Positions 47,783 through 58,775 of a DNA stretch of 64,000 bases are shown piece after piece. The number at the start of each line of letters is the position of its first letter. Within the stretch, counting starts at the first letter, position 1. The position numbers and the translations under genes are program-made. Where the stretch lies: assembly GCA_003864495.1 (NCBI GenBank), contig PEDN01001391.1:1-64000 (forward strand). Direction: 5' to 3'. Origin of the DNA: Nemopilema nomurai (taxonomy: Eukaryota > Cnidaria > Scyphozoa > Rhizostomeae > Rhizostomatidae). The notes beneath the pieces are model-generated. The model was not told where the DNA came from. It saw nothing but the letters and a program-made list of their open reading frames with translations, and made no database searches.

Positions 47783-48255
47783 GTGTTAGTTACAGTCCAA
47801 AGGACAATTCCATGTTCTTTAGCAGTTGTCAATTGTAAAATTGTGACAGATGTTGTTGAGAGTGACATTTCATTACTCTTGAGTGAGGATTCAATAAAAG
47901 CTGCTAAAGTAGAACTAGATCTGGAAAATGACAGTGCAACAATTTTTGGACATGAAGTTGATCTACAGTGCATAAGCTCAGGACATTACTGTGTTCCTCT
48001 ACATCAGCATGAGTTACCAGTTGAATCCTGCCTTCAAGTCCAATCAAACACACTTATGAAAGAAAAGTGCAATTGGCTCTTGTGGAAAAGCTTCATAAGC
48101 AGTTTGCTCACCGCATATCACAAAGACTGAAATCTTTAATGAAAGATGCAGGCATTAATGAAGCAGGCACTTTGGATCTAGTTGATGATGTATCAGATCA
48201 ATGCGAAATTTGTCAGCGTTACAAGAAGAAACGCAAGACTTCGGAATGTGCATAA
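47783..48255 (+). pseudogene. pol: copia protease tail and integrase zinc-binding remnant
   Basis: A frame of 115 codons (47,783-48,130) continues the protease region. An overlapping frame (48,067-48,255) reads LHKQFAH and CEICQRYKKK, the HHCC zinc-binding motif at the N-terminus of retroviral-type integrases. The expected DDE catalytic core does not follow. Confidence 0.75.
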
Positions 48256-48790
48256 AGAGAATCCTCATCTTCAAACAGTAACAACAACTTTAGACAGATT
48301 AGGTTTTTGTGCAGTTACATAAGTTATTGCTATGGTAACTCACCTTTCTAATATCCCGGATCGAGCAAATGAAGTATGGCACGTCGGGGCTGACTTTCTA
48401 TGTACATGCAATCTACAAAGGAAAACATAACATCAAGACCTACAATATTTACAGGTTTTATAAACATGAATAGAACCCGGACCCAGCACCTCTTTAATCT
48501 CCCGTAATCTACATAGCAAGCTTCGCAAACCACTTTCGGAAGGTGACACGGGGAATGCGGACGCGCTCAGGAGGAGCGTATATACTGAAAGATATCTCAG
48601 GCCAACATGTTACTTCAATAACGTTTAACAATACCAAATTTACTTATCTTGAACTTTTAACCAACTAAGAGGACGCTCATCCAATTTCGTTGGACTCAGA
48701 TACGATATTGCGATCCTAGCCGAATTAGTTTTCCTCATCCATCCATTGATGTATGGCATGAAAGCACAGTAATAAGCAGAAGTGGAAAAG
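48256..48790. other. Unrelated segment replacing the integrase core
   Basis: Where the integrase catalytic core should be, about 535 bp shows no copia-like frame and has a higher GC patch (48,470-48,590, including CGGGGAATGCGGACGCGCTC). It is probably an insertion accompanied by deletion. No terminal repeats recognised. Confidence 0.4.
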
Positions 48791-49260
48791 CATCTGAAAG
48801 GAACTGGGCATACTTGAACAAACTGGATTTTGGGGAAGAGCAGCCAAAAGGGGTTTATTTTGATAAATATGTTGAAGAATGGGAGTCACTGGAAGTTGTA
48901 AATAACAATTCTGTGTCAGATAAAGTGGAGGAAGCTAAACATATTAATTGCAAAATTTGTGTAAATTCAAAGTCTTTGATGAAGTTGAAGATGCAGGACA
49001 GACAAGAATGAGCACACCCTGGGTAATGATGGGTAATTGATGGGTAACAGAAAAGGTGATTGATGGGTAATAATTTGTTAAAGCTAGGTTAGTTGCAAGA
49101 GGATTGGAACAGAATTCAGAGTTGAGGTCAGATTTACCAACTGCCAGCAAAAGATCACTTCACATATTCTTAGCCATAACATCAACAATGGGTTGGAAAG
49201 CCAAAGCAATAGACATAAAAGCTGCCTTTTTGCAAGGAGAAGAAATCAATCGTTCAGTAG
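48791..49260 (+). pseudogene. pol: copia reverse transcriptase N-terminal remnant
   Basis: Frames give NWAYLNKLDFGEE, then in another frame FKVFDEVEDAGQTRMSTPWV, KARLVARGLE, SLHIFLAITSTMGW and IDIKAAFLQGEEI. These are the opening blocks of copia RT. A short duplication of TGGGTAATGATGGGTAATTG (49,018-49,070) disrupts the middle. The YxDD catalytic block is deleted. Confidence 0.8.
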
Positions 49261-49479
49261 ATAGGTCTCAACATGTGGATTGTTTAGACATTGCTCTCTA
49301 CCTTGCATCTATTATCAAAGAAGTCTCAAATGCCTTCCAATTTGTTATATTTATGTTTGCGGTGGCCTAATAGGCAGATTGTAGACAACTCCAAAAAACG
49401 GCGAGCTTTGAACATAACGTTATATAACTCTACCAACATAACAATATATAGGGCCTGGGTTCTAGCATCCTTTCGCTGA

Positions 49480-49632
49480 ACAAAACATTACATTTACTCT
49501 TTCTAAAAAACGTCTACGTATTGATATAGCATCAGTCAAGCAAAAGGTAAATAGAAGAGAGGTAAATTCCATTAACTGGATAACTGTAGATAAACAATTA
49601 GCTGATAGTCTTACAAAGCGCGGTCATCAGTA
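49480..49632 (+). pseudogene. pol: copia RNase H C-terminal remnant
   Basis: Open text LRIDIASVKQKVNRREV, INWITVDKQLADSLTKRG matches the conserved end of copia RNase H, where LADxLTKxG is typical. A stop follows at 49,631. Confidence 0.75.
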
Positions 49633-49795
49633 AAAATTTGTGGACGTTATCGAAAATGGACACTTCAGCGAATTTTTTTGATTAGTCATTTTTTAGACTT
49701 TAAGTCCTAAAACCTTTGGTTCACTATAATATTGCAATAATTGCTTACTGTTCTGTTCACTCACAACCTATACTCATGTTTGTTTGTTGTTTAAG

Positions 49796-49810
49796 TTAGA
49801 AGGAGGAGTC
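49796..49810 (+). other. Polypurine tract of copia element
   Basis: AGAAGGAGGAGTC immediately precedes the TGTTAA start of the 3' LTR, the expected place of the plus-strand primer. Confidence 0.6.
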
Positions 49811-49896
49811 TGTTAACTATCACATTTCATGTTTGTAGTCTCATATTGAATAGGGTTTGGCTCGTATTGTTTCATTATGGCGTCATCTTTCACACA
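49811..49896 (+). repeat. 3' LTR of copia element
   Basis: It starts TGTTAACTATCAC and matches the 5' LTR through GTCATCTTT, ending near CACACA. The LTRs differ at many positions and by one gap of about 20 bp, so insertion is old. Confidence 0.6.
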
Positions 49897-51230
49897 GCAT
49901 ATACATTTAAAGAGCAGCTGATACGCTGTTCAATTTAATGAACAACCTTTGATGCCAATTTGTGTCAATGTGTACTGGTCTTCCATTTCGGTCTTTCCTA
50001 CAAACAACTATTCGGTTACAAGCAAATCATGCATTGTAATACTTGTTATTCTTTCATATATATTTTGTCTACTCCCGCTTTCCAGCTGGAGGGAAAATCA
50101 AAATATTTATCGATTGACAGTCCAAATTTTCTTGGTATTTCATTACAAACTGCCTCATTATTCAATCATTAAATGATTCTTTTCTTTGTTGTCATTTCTA
50201 GTCTTTTCTGAAAGGGAAGTTGGTTATGTTGAAAATTCTGCTAGATATGCTAGCCTTGCTAACCTGGGCATAAGATTGATTCGTCTCACTATTTCATTGG
50301 CTAAATAATGTAAATTTTTCAACACCCTGTCCCTCACATTGCAAATATCTAATGACGTGAAAGAGGCACCAAACATTTCAACTTTGTGTGACTGTATTTT
50401 TTGTTATTCACCAACTAGTATGTGTTTTGTTGGTTGGTACATTTTAGCCTTACTGTAACTGGATGCCCCTGTAACAGAAACTTCACTCTTCAATCATATT
50501 CTTTTATGTATGATTCTTCAAATTAGGTGCCAGTTACACATACAATCATTTGAACCCTGTAAGGCCCCTTGCTTATGTCCACTTAACTAAGTATATCTAA
50601 ATAAAATTGTAAACTATCCAAGATTCAAACACTTTTGATGTCAGATACTAGAGGAAAAACATTGATGAAATATCTAATTCAATGGTATTTGTCAAATTTG
50701 ATTTAAACTCTTGATTTAACTTGATTCAAATTTGATTTGAACAATTAAGCTACAACTAATCAATTTAAGACCAATTAAGCTATTACTGATTATGACAGTT
50801 TCCACACATACAAAGTTTTAATGCAGATATGCTGTGTCATTTTGACAGTCTATTAATTTTTGACAAACAATTTTTAGTGTTTCCAAAATGAAAGATGAAA
50901 CCTAGCACCACCTTAAAAAAGAAGGGTATGCTGAATAAAATTCACAGTTGAATCTAGATCAGTGGACATTGAGTTGATGTTTAGACCACAAAATGGAAGA
51001 AAAAGACCACTAATCTTCAATGAGCAATCATGCAAGAGACCTCTAACAGTTTACTTCTTGAAGGAGGAACTACAGGAGAGCTTTTTCACTCAAGAAAGAA
51101 ATCTTATGTCATCTTGCATCAAAAGTTTGAATTATCATAACTGCATTGTAAAGAAAGAATTCTACAAAGAAACCTATGAGAACAACAAACAACAAGGGAT
51201 TTTTTGCAGATGTGAGCATATCCAAGGTCA
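49897..51230. other. Unannotated AT-rich stretch
   Basis: No supported gene. A patch with repeated TTGATTTAA/TCAAATTTGAT words lies at 50,690-50,790. A 99-codon plus frame (50,962-51,261) has no recognised motif. Confidence 0.45.
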
Positions 51231-51237
51231 ACGTGAT

Positions 51238-51408
51238 TTCTCGCGAATAAGCAACTGGTGAGGCTACTCCATTCCCTTCCTCAACAAAATGGCGGGAAGC
51301 TTTCAAAAAAGACAGGATCGAGCATCCTATTGTTTTCTCGCCTTTGACAAACTGCGGCCAGCCAATAAAATGGCGGGACCACTTTGTTATTGTATTTTGG
51401 CGGGAAAA
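51238..51408 (+). promoter_or_regulatory. E2F/CCAAT promoter-like cluster
   Basis: TCTCGCGAAT (51,239), GGCGGGAA (51,291-51,298), GGCGGGA (51,372-51,378) and a full TTTTGGCGGGAAAA (51,395-51,408) match the E2F consensus. CCAAT at 51,362 lies between them. Such clusters typify promoters of cell-cycle and DNA-replication genes in animals. The nearest downstream ATG on the plus strand is 51,469. Confidence 0.5.
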
Positions 51409-51468
51409 TTCAAGCATTTCGTAGCGGGGAACACAACACGAAGCCGTATCACTGTCTGTACTTGAGGA

Positions 51469-51588
51469 ATGGCTGGCAGGCATGTGAAACTTAGATTAGA
51501 TCACAAATCAAGATATTTTGACTTTGCAATTTGTTCAAATACTCATCTACAAACGTCATGCCAAATCATATTAGTAGTTGGAAAATAG
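51469..51588 (+). CDS. Possible first coding exon downstream of E2F cluster
   Basis: GAGGAATGG gives a fair initiation context 60 bp past the best E2F site. The frame reads MAGRHVKLRLDHKSRYFDF and runs to a stop after 39 codons. It could be spliced, but no donor was identified with confidence. Family not recognised. Confidence 0.25.
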   Translation: MAGRHVKLRLDHKSRYFDFAICSNTHLQTSCQIILVVGK

Positions 51589-52184
51589 TCGCCAATTTCA
51601 TGAAAGAAGCTCATAAAAGAAAAGTGAATTCACACAGAAAACGTGAAGCCACATGAAGAAAAGTGATACGTTATGAGATGCAAAAATATCAATTTTTCCC
51701 AGACAACGTCATTTGGACGTTTTAGTTTAGAATTCTATCAGAATGTTAGAAAAAATCAAGAATGTTACCTAAATAATTCCCAAAAAATCCTAGAAAGGTT
51801 TTTTACCTTTAGCTTCAAAATATTTCGATACAGAATTCAATAGTAAAATGAATAATATTCAAAAGTGCTACTTACTAAAACCAGTTGCTGAAATATTTTA
51901 ATATTTGCAGAGCGAAGTGAGTGTTTAGGCCACATAACACTTGGCTTCCGGCCGTAACAGCTGTACTAACCCTATATTCAAATCTGATTTCACTGCTAAT
52001 AACGGTACTGAGAGCAAAATTAACTGTAAAAAGTGGCAAACACTTACTCGAAACCATGTTATTCTTCGAATTCCATTATGCTCTGCATCCTAGAGAATTA
52101 TCATCCAAATGATGCAGAGATGCAGGCGTGGACGAAGACATCCTCCAACGGACACACTGAAATGGCCTCTCTTTAAATCTGAGG

Positions 52185-52223
52185 TATAAAAAAGGCGCGA
52201 AACTGAACCGAAGAGTGCACGTG
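52185..52223 (+). promoter_or_regulatory. TATA box with E2F-like site and E-box
   Basis: TATAAAAAA (52,185-52,193) is followed at once by GGCGCGAAA (52,194-52,202, E2F-like) and CACGTG (52,218-52,223). The arrangement looks like a compact core promoter for the plus strand. No clear gene start follows within 300 bp. Confidence 0.35.
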
Positions 52224-52757
52224 TTACTTTTGCATTACATGGGATTGCTTATCAAAATCACCAGAATTGCATTAGAATCATCTGGAAACAGAATTAACGG
52301 CCATAGTACAATTTGACAACAGGGACCGCGATGTAACATGCAATAAGCAACAAGTGGCGATTCTAGCCTAGGAAACTGGGTAAGAGGCGTTTCACAACGA
52401 TGAAAGGTAGAGCGAGCGGCAAATAAAACGAACTCTTACGTAATCACGTTCTATGAATAAAATCAACTAAAAACTCCCGATTAAATCTATACTTACAATA
52501 TTTATAGCTAAATGTCATGTGACTATTCATCAACAACGCACACGTGACATGTGACAAGAGAGCCTGTCACAACTGCAGGGGAAGGGGGTCGATAACTGAA
52601 ATCCCTTGAATAGTATTTTACGGACACAATATATTTATTAAATAACGCCTTACTTTAAGGCGGGTGCCAAAATGTTTTTCAAAATTTATTATTAGTGTAC
52701 GATTAGAATAATAAATTCTGACTTTAACTCCACATAAACAGGTCCTGTATTCACGTT

Positions 52758-53108
52758 CTACGAACATTGTGTCAAATCAATTGCATAAAAACAGTACTTT
52801 ACATAACTTGAGGTATCAAGTTTCGGAGACGGAGCTACGAGGTTGAACATGGGAGGGCTAAGATTCAAGTTTAATGGCATCGGAGGATCCACCATTGTTG
52901 GGTCCAACGCCAAAATTATCTTTCTGATATAGCCTTCTAGAGTGGCTAAAGATGCATCTCTAGAACTAAAACTTACAGTTCGTCGATTATCGTTGACTAT
53001 CAATTTGCAGAAAGAAATTCGGAGGGGGGGAGTCAAGCTAACTTTTGGTGATGGACGTTGGGAAAGGAAAAAAGTTGCCCGTTGGCTCAAATTAATCATC
53101 TCAATCAT
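52758..53108 (-). CDS. Hypothetical 116-codon frame
   Basis: An ATG frame on the minus strand reads proline- and leucine-rich text such as LDPTMVDPPMPLNLNLSPPM. No motif, splice site or paralogue supports it. It may be a chance frame. Confidence 0.2.
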   Translation of the reverse strand: MIEMINLSQRATFFLSQRPSPKVSLTPPLRISFCKLIVNDNRRTVSFSSRDASLATLEGYIRKIILALDPTMVDPPMPLNLNLSPPMFNLVAPSPKLDTSSYVKYCFYAIDLTQCS

Positions 53109-53535
53109 GTTGAATTGACTGTGAGAATTTTACTTCCTGAACATAAATGCAGGGGCGTGAATTTTGCCCTATTCCCATGGAAATCCAATGTCTTTATGCC
53201 CCATTTCTACCACGAAACCCTGAAAATATCCTAGTTGCGCCCCAGAAATGTGCATATTTTTTATCTTGATATTTTTCAAGAGGCAATGTCTGATGATTAG
53301 ACATCAAATTTACATTTCAATGGGAGTTATCTACTGAATTGATGCAAAAAAAGACAAACAATAGAAATCTAACGCAATAAGTTAGGAAATAGATGTAATA
53401 TAGTCAAGCAGAATGTAATAAACATTTTGTTCTCCATTCATTAGAAAACGGTAAAGAAATGCGAAATCATGGAACATGTTTACAAATCTGTTTGAGAAAA
53501 ACATTGACCTAACTTATCTGAATAAATATTTGTAG

Positions 53536-53727
53536 GAAGTGAAAAGTATTTCAGAGTCAAATAAGAGTAACGTGTCCAACTTGGTATCAATAAATGTAAC
53601 ATCTGCCGTTGGAGGTGTTGGTGAAGAGTGCAGCATAAAACGAATCTCTCTGTTGCTTAGATTAAAAGCAAAAAGGATAATTCAAGAACTCCACTTTCGC
53701 GAGCAGAAACTTTCTGTAAAAGAATGA
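53536..53727 (+). CDS. Possible terminal exon
   Basis: A pyrimidine-poor but plausible acceptor (ATATTTGTAG) precedes an open frame reading EVKSISESNKSNVSNLVSIN and ending in a basic helix RLKAKRIIQELHFREQKLSV before a stop. It could be the last exon of a gene driven from 51.3 kb. Unproven, no family recognised. Confidence 0.25.
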   Translation, partial: EVKSISESNKSNVSNLVSINVTSAVGGVGEECSIKRISLLLRLKAKRIIQELHFREQKLSVKE

Positions 53728-54448
53728 CTGCAGTAAGTGTAGAAGTATTGAAGCTGTATCTCCAGGAAGGTGTAAAAGATACATTACACAGTCAGTAAAA
53801 AAGCAAATAATTGTACACTTGCTCATAATGCAATTAAAAAGTAAAGAGCAACTTCTGGTCAACGTTCACCAAATTGACTTTACTTGCAAATAAGTGAACC
53901 AAACTTGAAAACCCAACTTGAGGACGATCGATGTGATTCGAGTAAGCAGTCAACGGACAACGGCCAAAAAGGGAAGTCGGAGAGGGGAATCGAGAAAATA
54001 CTCCGATCGCTTGTCTTGCTACTAAATTTATTAAATCTCATGGACCCGTTCGAAAGAACGCATGCGCATATCAATCATAACTAGTTATGGGGCTATTATT
54101 AATAAAATCAAGAGCATTTTCTTAGAACCATCTTCGGTGAAAAGAAACAAGACGATCGGAACGGATTATCATGCTGCTGTACGTTGTAAAGATATCATCA
54201 ATGCCACAATTCCGAAGAAGATAATACGGTAGGGAATATGAACGGGATTCCCACAACAAAATTTCGTGTGTAAAGTTGCTACAGGAATAAGTACACATAA
54301 CATGAACAAGATGCGTTACGGTGCTCGTGCGGTGTCACGGAATCATCATCAAGTCTGCAAAATCTACATGGATAATGATGCCCCTCAATTATCTGATCAC
54401 GAATAATATTTTCAATTAATTTTATGCCTTTCTATCAAAGACAATTGC

Positions 54449-54667
54449 TTGCTCAGGGACAAAAAGCATATTGAAAAGCTAAAAGTGCATTTCCATATAA
54501 CTGCCTTAGACGTTGGCGCCTGCTTGCAGGAAGGAACTTGTAAAAGATTTTTTATTAAAGTCGCTGTCAACAGAGCTGTCTGTCGAGCCAACGACACTGT
54601 ACTGGCATCTGAAGAAATTGGTGCTTTATTGAATGAGAAGTTACACACTATTAGACACTATATTTAG
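54449..54667 (+). CDS. Possible coding exon of unknown protein
   Basis: A 72-codon open frame without ATG at its start reads LRDKKHIEKLKVHFHITALD, ACLQEGTCKRFFIKVAVNRA and ends with a stop. Its balanced composition looks more protein-like than nearby frames, but no splice acceptor or homologue is evident. Confidence 0.22.
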   Translation: MLRDKKHIEKLKVHFHITALDVGACLQEGTCKRFFIKVAVNRAVCRANDTVLASEEIGALLNEKLHTIRHYI

Positions 54668-55483
54668 ACTGCATGGGAGAATATTAGATAAAAGTGGAAC
54701 TGGCAGCGGTAAGGTGGCTTTTGATACACAATTTTCATATGGTTTGTCCTCTGGGAACCACTAACATGGTTGCTTTTAGAGTAAGTGAGAATCTAAAACT
54801 CAAACGAGTTGAAGTCTGAAATTATTCGTTGTCATTTCAGATGTTAACATTGCCGAGCTGAGTGATATATAAGTGTAGTGGTGTAAAGTACAGTATATAG
54901 TTACAAAAATACATGGTCCATGGTACAAAAGAGTTTGCCTCCTTCTTTCCCAGGATAACCTTAGCTAACTTAAAAAGAGAACTTAATAAGTGAACTTTAT
55001 AAAGTCAAATTCTAGCCGGGCCTATTAAATTGCATACTTTTGTGGCCCATACACCACTAGGTATGCTTTTTTGCACAGTTATGAAAATTGTTGAGGCACT
55101 GCTTTTACAACATCCTGCTGTTCAAGGGAATGCACTCAAAAGATCAAAGACCCATTCGGTTACTCAACAAAGAGTCTGCTTTAACGCAACTCGGTCCACC
55201 TTTTAGAACAAAGACAAACGAATAACTTTGGTAGATCTTGACTTGTGGGTCTTTTCAAAGTTAGTTAATAAGGTGTGATAACCTCAATACTAAACGATTT
55301 TGACTTTTCAGACAACGTTTAAAATAAAGGAGAGACTGGGAAGGGATTACGTGAAATACCCATCAAAATTAGAATCTTTTACTAATCCGGAAATTCTATG
55401 ATGTACCTTTTCGCAACAATTTCATGGAGGAGATCCACATGGAACACAACAAAGCCCGAAATCTCATGCAGCGGTACCGCCTT
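54668..55483. other. Unannotated stretch
   Basis: AT-rich non-coding sequence before the minisatellite. Nothing recognised. Confidence 0.5.
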
Positions 55484-56173
55484 ATTAAAGTTGATCAATC
55501 CAACCCACTTTTGAAATTGATCAATCCAACCCACTTTTGAAATTGATCAATCCAACCCACTTTTAAAGTTGATCAATCGAACCAACATTGAAACGCAATC
55601 CATCAAACCCATTTTGAAAGGTGATCCATCGAACACACTTTTAAAGTTGATCAATCCAACCCACTTTTAAAATTGATCAATCCCCCACTTTTTAAATTGA
55701 TCAATCCAACCCACTTTTAAAGTTGATCAATCGAACCAACATTGAAACGCAATCCATCAAACCATTTTGAAAGGTGATCCATCGAACACACTTTTAAAGT
55801 TGATCAATCCAACCCACTTTTAAAATTGATCAATCCAACCCACTTTTGAAATTGATCAATCCAACCCACTTTTAAAGTTGATCAATCGAACCAACATTGA
55901 AACGCAATCCATCAAACCCATTTTGAAAGGTGATCCATCGAACACACTTTTAAAGTTGATCAATCAACCACTTTTAAAATTGATCAATCCAACCCACTTT
56001 TGAAATTGATCAATCCAACCCACTTTTAAAGTTGACCAATCGAACCAACATTGAAACGCAATCCATCAAACACATTTTGAAAGGTGATCCAACGAACACA
56101 CTTTTAAAGTTGATCAATCAACCCACTTTTGAAATTGATCAATCCAACCAACTTTTGAAATTGATCAATCCAA
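55484..56173. repeat. 26-bp minisatellite with about 154-bp higher-order period
   Basis: The basic unit is TTGATCAATCCAACCCACTT plus TTRAAA. A diverged block containing GATCAATCGAACCAACATTG and GGTGATCCATCGAACACAC recurs at about 55,571, 55,724, 55,880 and 56,033, giving a higher-order unit of six basic repeats. Small deletions occur (for example near 55,681 and 55,968). The repeated TGATCA core is palindromic. Confidence 0.9.
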
Positions 56174-56460
56174 TTTGGAACATGATGGTATTCAAATGAC
56201 AGCTCTTGGGTGGTTTAGCTCTTATCTTACTAACCGAAGTCAGTATAAATCTGTAAATGGTTTCATTTCTAGTCATTTGAGTTTTATTTTTGGTATGCTC
56301 CAAGGGTTTGTCCTTGGGCCCCTTTTGCTTCTAATTTCATTAATGATCTTCCCATATCGTCTTCCAAGATTTCGTCCTCCCTTTCTGTTGATGATACAAA
56401 CATCTACTTCGAAGGTCATGGTTTAATTACTCTCAACAAAGTTGTGAAAAACACTCAAGA
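56171..56460 (+). mobile_element. LINE (jockey/CR1-like) reverse transcriptase relic
   Basis: The frame starting in the last minisatellite unit reads LEHDGIQMTALGWFSSYLTN, RSQYKSVNGF, then GMLQGFVLGPLLLLIS, equivalent to the GVPQGSVLGPLLF block of non-LTR RTs. After a frameshift it reads DDTNIYFEG, the remnant of the catalytic xxDD box. Neither end of the element is visible and it is dead. It is a different family from the block A LINE. Confidence 0.75.
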
Positions 56461-58391
56461 AAGCCAAAACTTTGCTAAATCAGAGTCTAGTGGAACTGAC
56501 GGCTTCAAGGCTGTGAACCGGAGAAATTTTTTGCTTCTAAATTTCATATTTGAAGAGGGTTTATTAGAAATATTGAACATAAATAATTAAAATGTAAAAT
56601 AAACTGTTTCGTTTTGGTATAGAGGGTTTGTTTATAAAATTGCAGCCAAAGGAATGTCATAACTTTTTCTGGTGCAAGTTTCTCATTCTGAAGCAAAAAA
56701 TGTATTCTTTTAGTCAAAATGCCATGTCTTTAAATTGTAAGTGCAGTCCAAGAACAATACCTCACTTTATTTGTGAGGCTGCACTGGTAAATTCCTTTTA
56801 CGCAAACGTTTATGCCCAACACGAAACGATCTAAAAGAAGGAGATAAAGATCCATATGAGTAAATGTCATTATTTTGTTTCAGGTAGCAACAAATTTTGT
56901 GGTCGATTCTTTGCCAGATTTGTATGTGCAACCTGCAAAGTTTTAGAAAATTAGAATCGACTTTATAAAAATTAATGTATCAAGTGTTTTTTCTTTAATA
57001 TAATAATTGATTTTATCACAATTGTTGTTGGGCATGAATGTGCATAATTTTTGCAGTGCATTGTTGCAGAAGAAATTAATTGGCAAGTCTCCGGTTGAGT
57101 TATATTTGAAATAGCAATGATGCTTTTGTAAAAATGCCTAGCTTCTCATATACAGTATATTGTACCAGATTTCTTTGGAACAATTCACGGAACATTTTGG
57201 CTTTGTAAAATGTGTAGAAAATTCGGCGAAATGTGATTAACTTGATTTCTTGGCAGTTATGCTCCTTCGGAGGAGCAAAAGAAGTGATGTGAAAACGTTT
57301 ACGATGTGAAAAAGGTGGCAAGAAGTTCTTTGAAAACTTTGCAATTTTTAGCATAGTCTGTAAAATGGATGCAAATGAACAGAAGATGTTCCTATGAAGT
57401 TGAGAATGGAAAAAGAAGTTCAAGGCTCCTCCGGCGGTTGGCATGCTTCGCAGGAGCAGGCGGAATGAAGAAAAAGAAGACGAAGAAATATATTGCAAAC
57501 GAATGGCAAGGCAAATGAAAAGAGGGCAGGCAAATGTGCCACCTTCCGATCATGATTGCCGACATTTGCATCGGAGAAGAATAATCATTCAGGATAATCA
57601 TTTATGAATCTCCTTTTCTCTGCGACTCTGTCCAAATTTGAATCCTTCGAGAAAACAGCTTGCTTTCATCAGAGAAAAACTTAATTTTCAAACTCGATGT
57701 ACATTGTCTACATAAAAAATCAAGTCCTACAAATTGCAGTAGCCCAAATTAAACTATTTAAGCCAAAAACGTTAAATATTTTGCAAAAATGCTTAGCTTT
57801 GGGTCATTGATACTTTACATCTGATCACGAAAAGCGCGATAATAAATTACAATACATTATAATGAACAAAGTTCGTAATTGCATGTATATTCTGAATAAA
57901 AAGCTCACTGCTCGTTCAATGAAATACGATATAAAGTCATCGTATGAAGTCCATTCTAGGAAATTCGCAAGGCAACTGTCCAGCCGTTGGAAAAACTTCG
58001 TTTTTGCTGCTGTCCTTTTGCTGAAGAAAAACTTCGTTTCAGGATGTATGCAGTTAGGACAGCGTTCCCATAAGAACAGATACTTGGACTCATACAACAC
58101 ACATTGCATGATTCTTGGCTCCTGCTAGAAGCAACCAGTTTCAGCAGAGATCCGAGCTTTAACACGAATACATCATTGGTTCTTGTCGAAAGTAAAAGCT
58201 TTTTGCAGAAATCCTGCTAAACCTCTTCCTATGATAGGTTGACACTTGTTAGCTTAACGCGAAGGTACCTAGTCTGTGATGGATCATACTAACTAAGAAT
58301 GGCATACTGAAAGCCAGACTTTACCAGCTCTTTCCGGCTTCAGGACTCAAACCTATTTCTTATATTATACAGTTCATTGAAAACCAGGATG
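56461..58391. other. Unannotated stretch between the minisatellite and its inverted outpost
   Basis: No supported gene. Small near-palindromic words around AGGAGCAAAAG and CGCAGGAGCAGGCGG lie at 57,270-57,470. Frames of 60-130 codons lack support. Confidence 0.45.
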
Positions 58392-58500
58392 GATAAACTC
58401 TAAAAGTGTGTTCGATGGATCGCGTTTAATGTTGGTTGGATTGATGAACTTCAAAAGTGGGCTGGATGGATCAACTTTAAAAGTGGTTTTGATTGATCAG
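58392..58500 (-). repeat. Inverted outpost of the 26-bp minisatellite
   Basis: About four units in reverse orientation (AAAAGTGTGTTCGATGGATC, TTGGTTGGATTGATG, GGATCAACTTTAAAAGTGG) lie 2.2 kb from the main array. An inverted pair therefore flanks 56,174-58,391, including the RT relic. Confidence 0.8.
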
Positions 58501-58775
58501 AAATGACCAGATTGAGTAAATAGCAGAAAAATTTAAGGATTCGTTTAAGTTATAGGGATTGGTCCTGAAACTCCTCCTCGCCATTCTTTTTCTGATTGCT
58601 GTTACCACTGCTTGAAGGGCATTTTGCTTCTTTTTCTGAAGTTAACCACAAACTAGAGGACGAAGCGAGTACACGCCAAATCCTAGGGTTTCCAAAATAC
58701 TATCAAAGCCATCTAGGAGATTTGATTTTAATTCTGGACACATTTCGGGCACCCAAGGACACATGAATCCATGTA

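Larger units (their letters stand above)
46414..49896 (+). mobile_element. Ty1/copia-type LTR retrotransposon, decayed
   Basis: Similar ends of about 85-107 bp both start TGTTAA and contain TCATTATGG(T/C)GTCATCTTT. The first is followed by TGGTAGCAGAG, complementary to the 3' end of animal initiator-Met tRNA. The second is preceded by a purine tract. Between them lie Gag, a CCHC zinc knuckle, protease, integrase zinc finger, reverse transcriptase and RNase H remnants. Integrase upstream of RT identifies copia. The integrase core and most of the RT are deleted or replaced, and there are many stops. The element cannot encode its own movement. Confidence 0.85.

Noticed and set aside
55484..56173. 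CRISPR-like 26-bp repeats
   Set aside because: Repeats are head-to-tail minisatellite units with no unique spacers.
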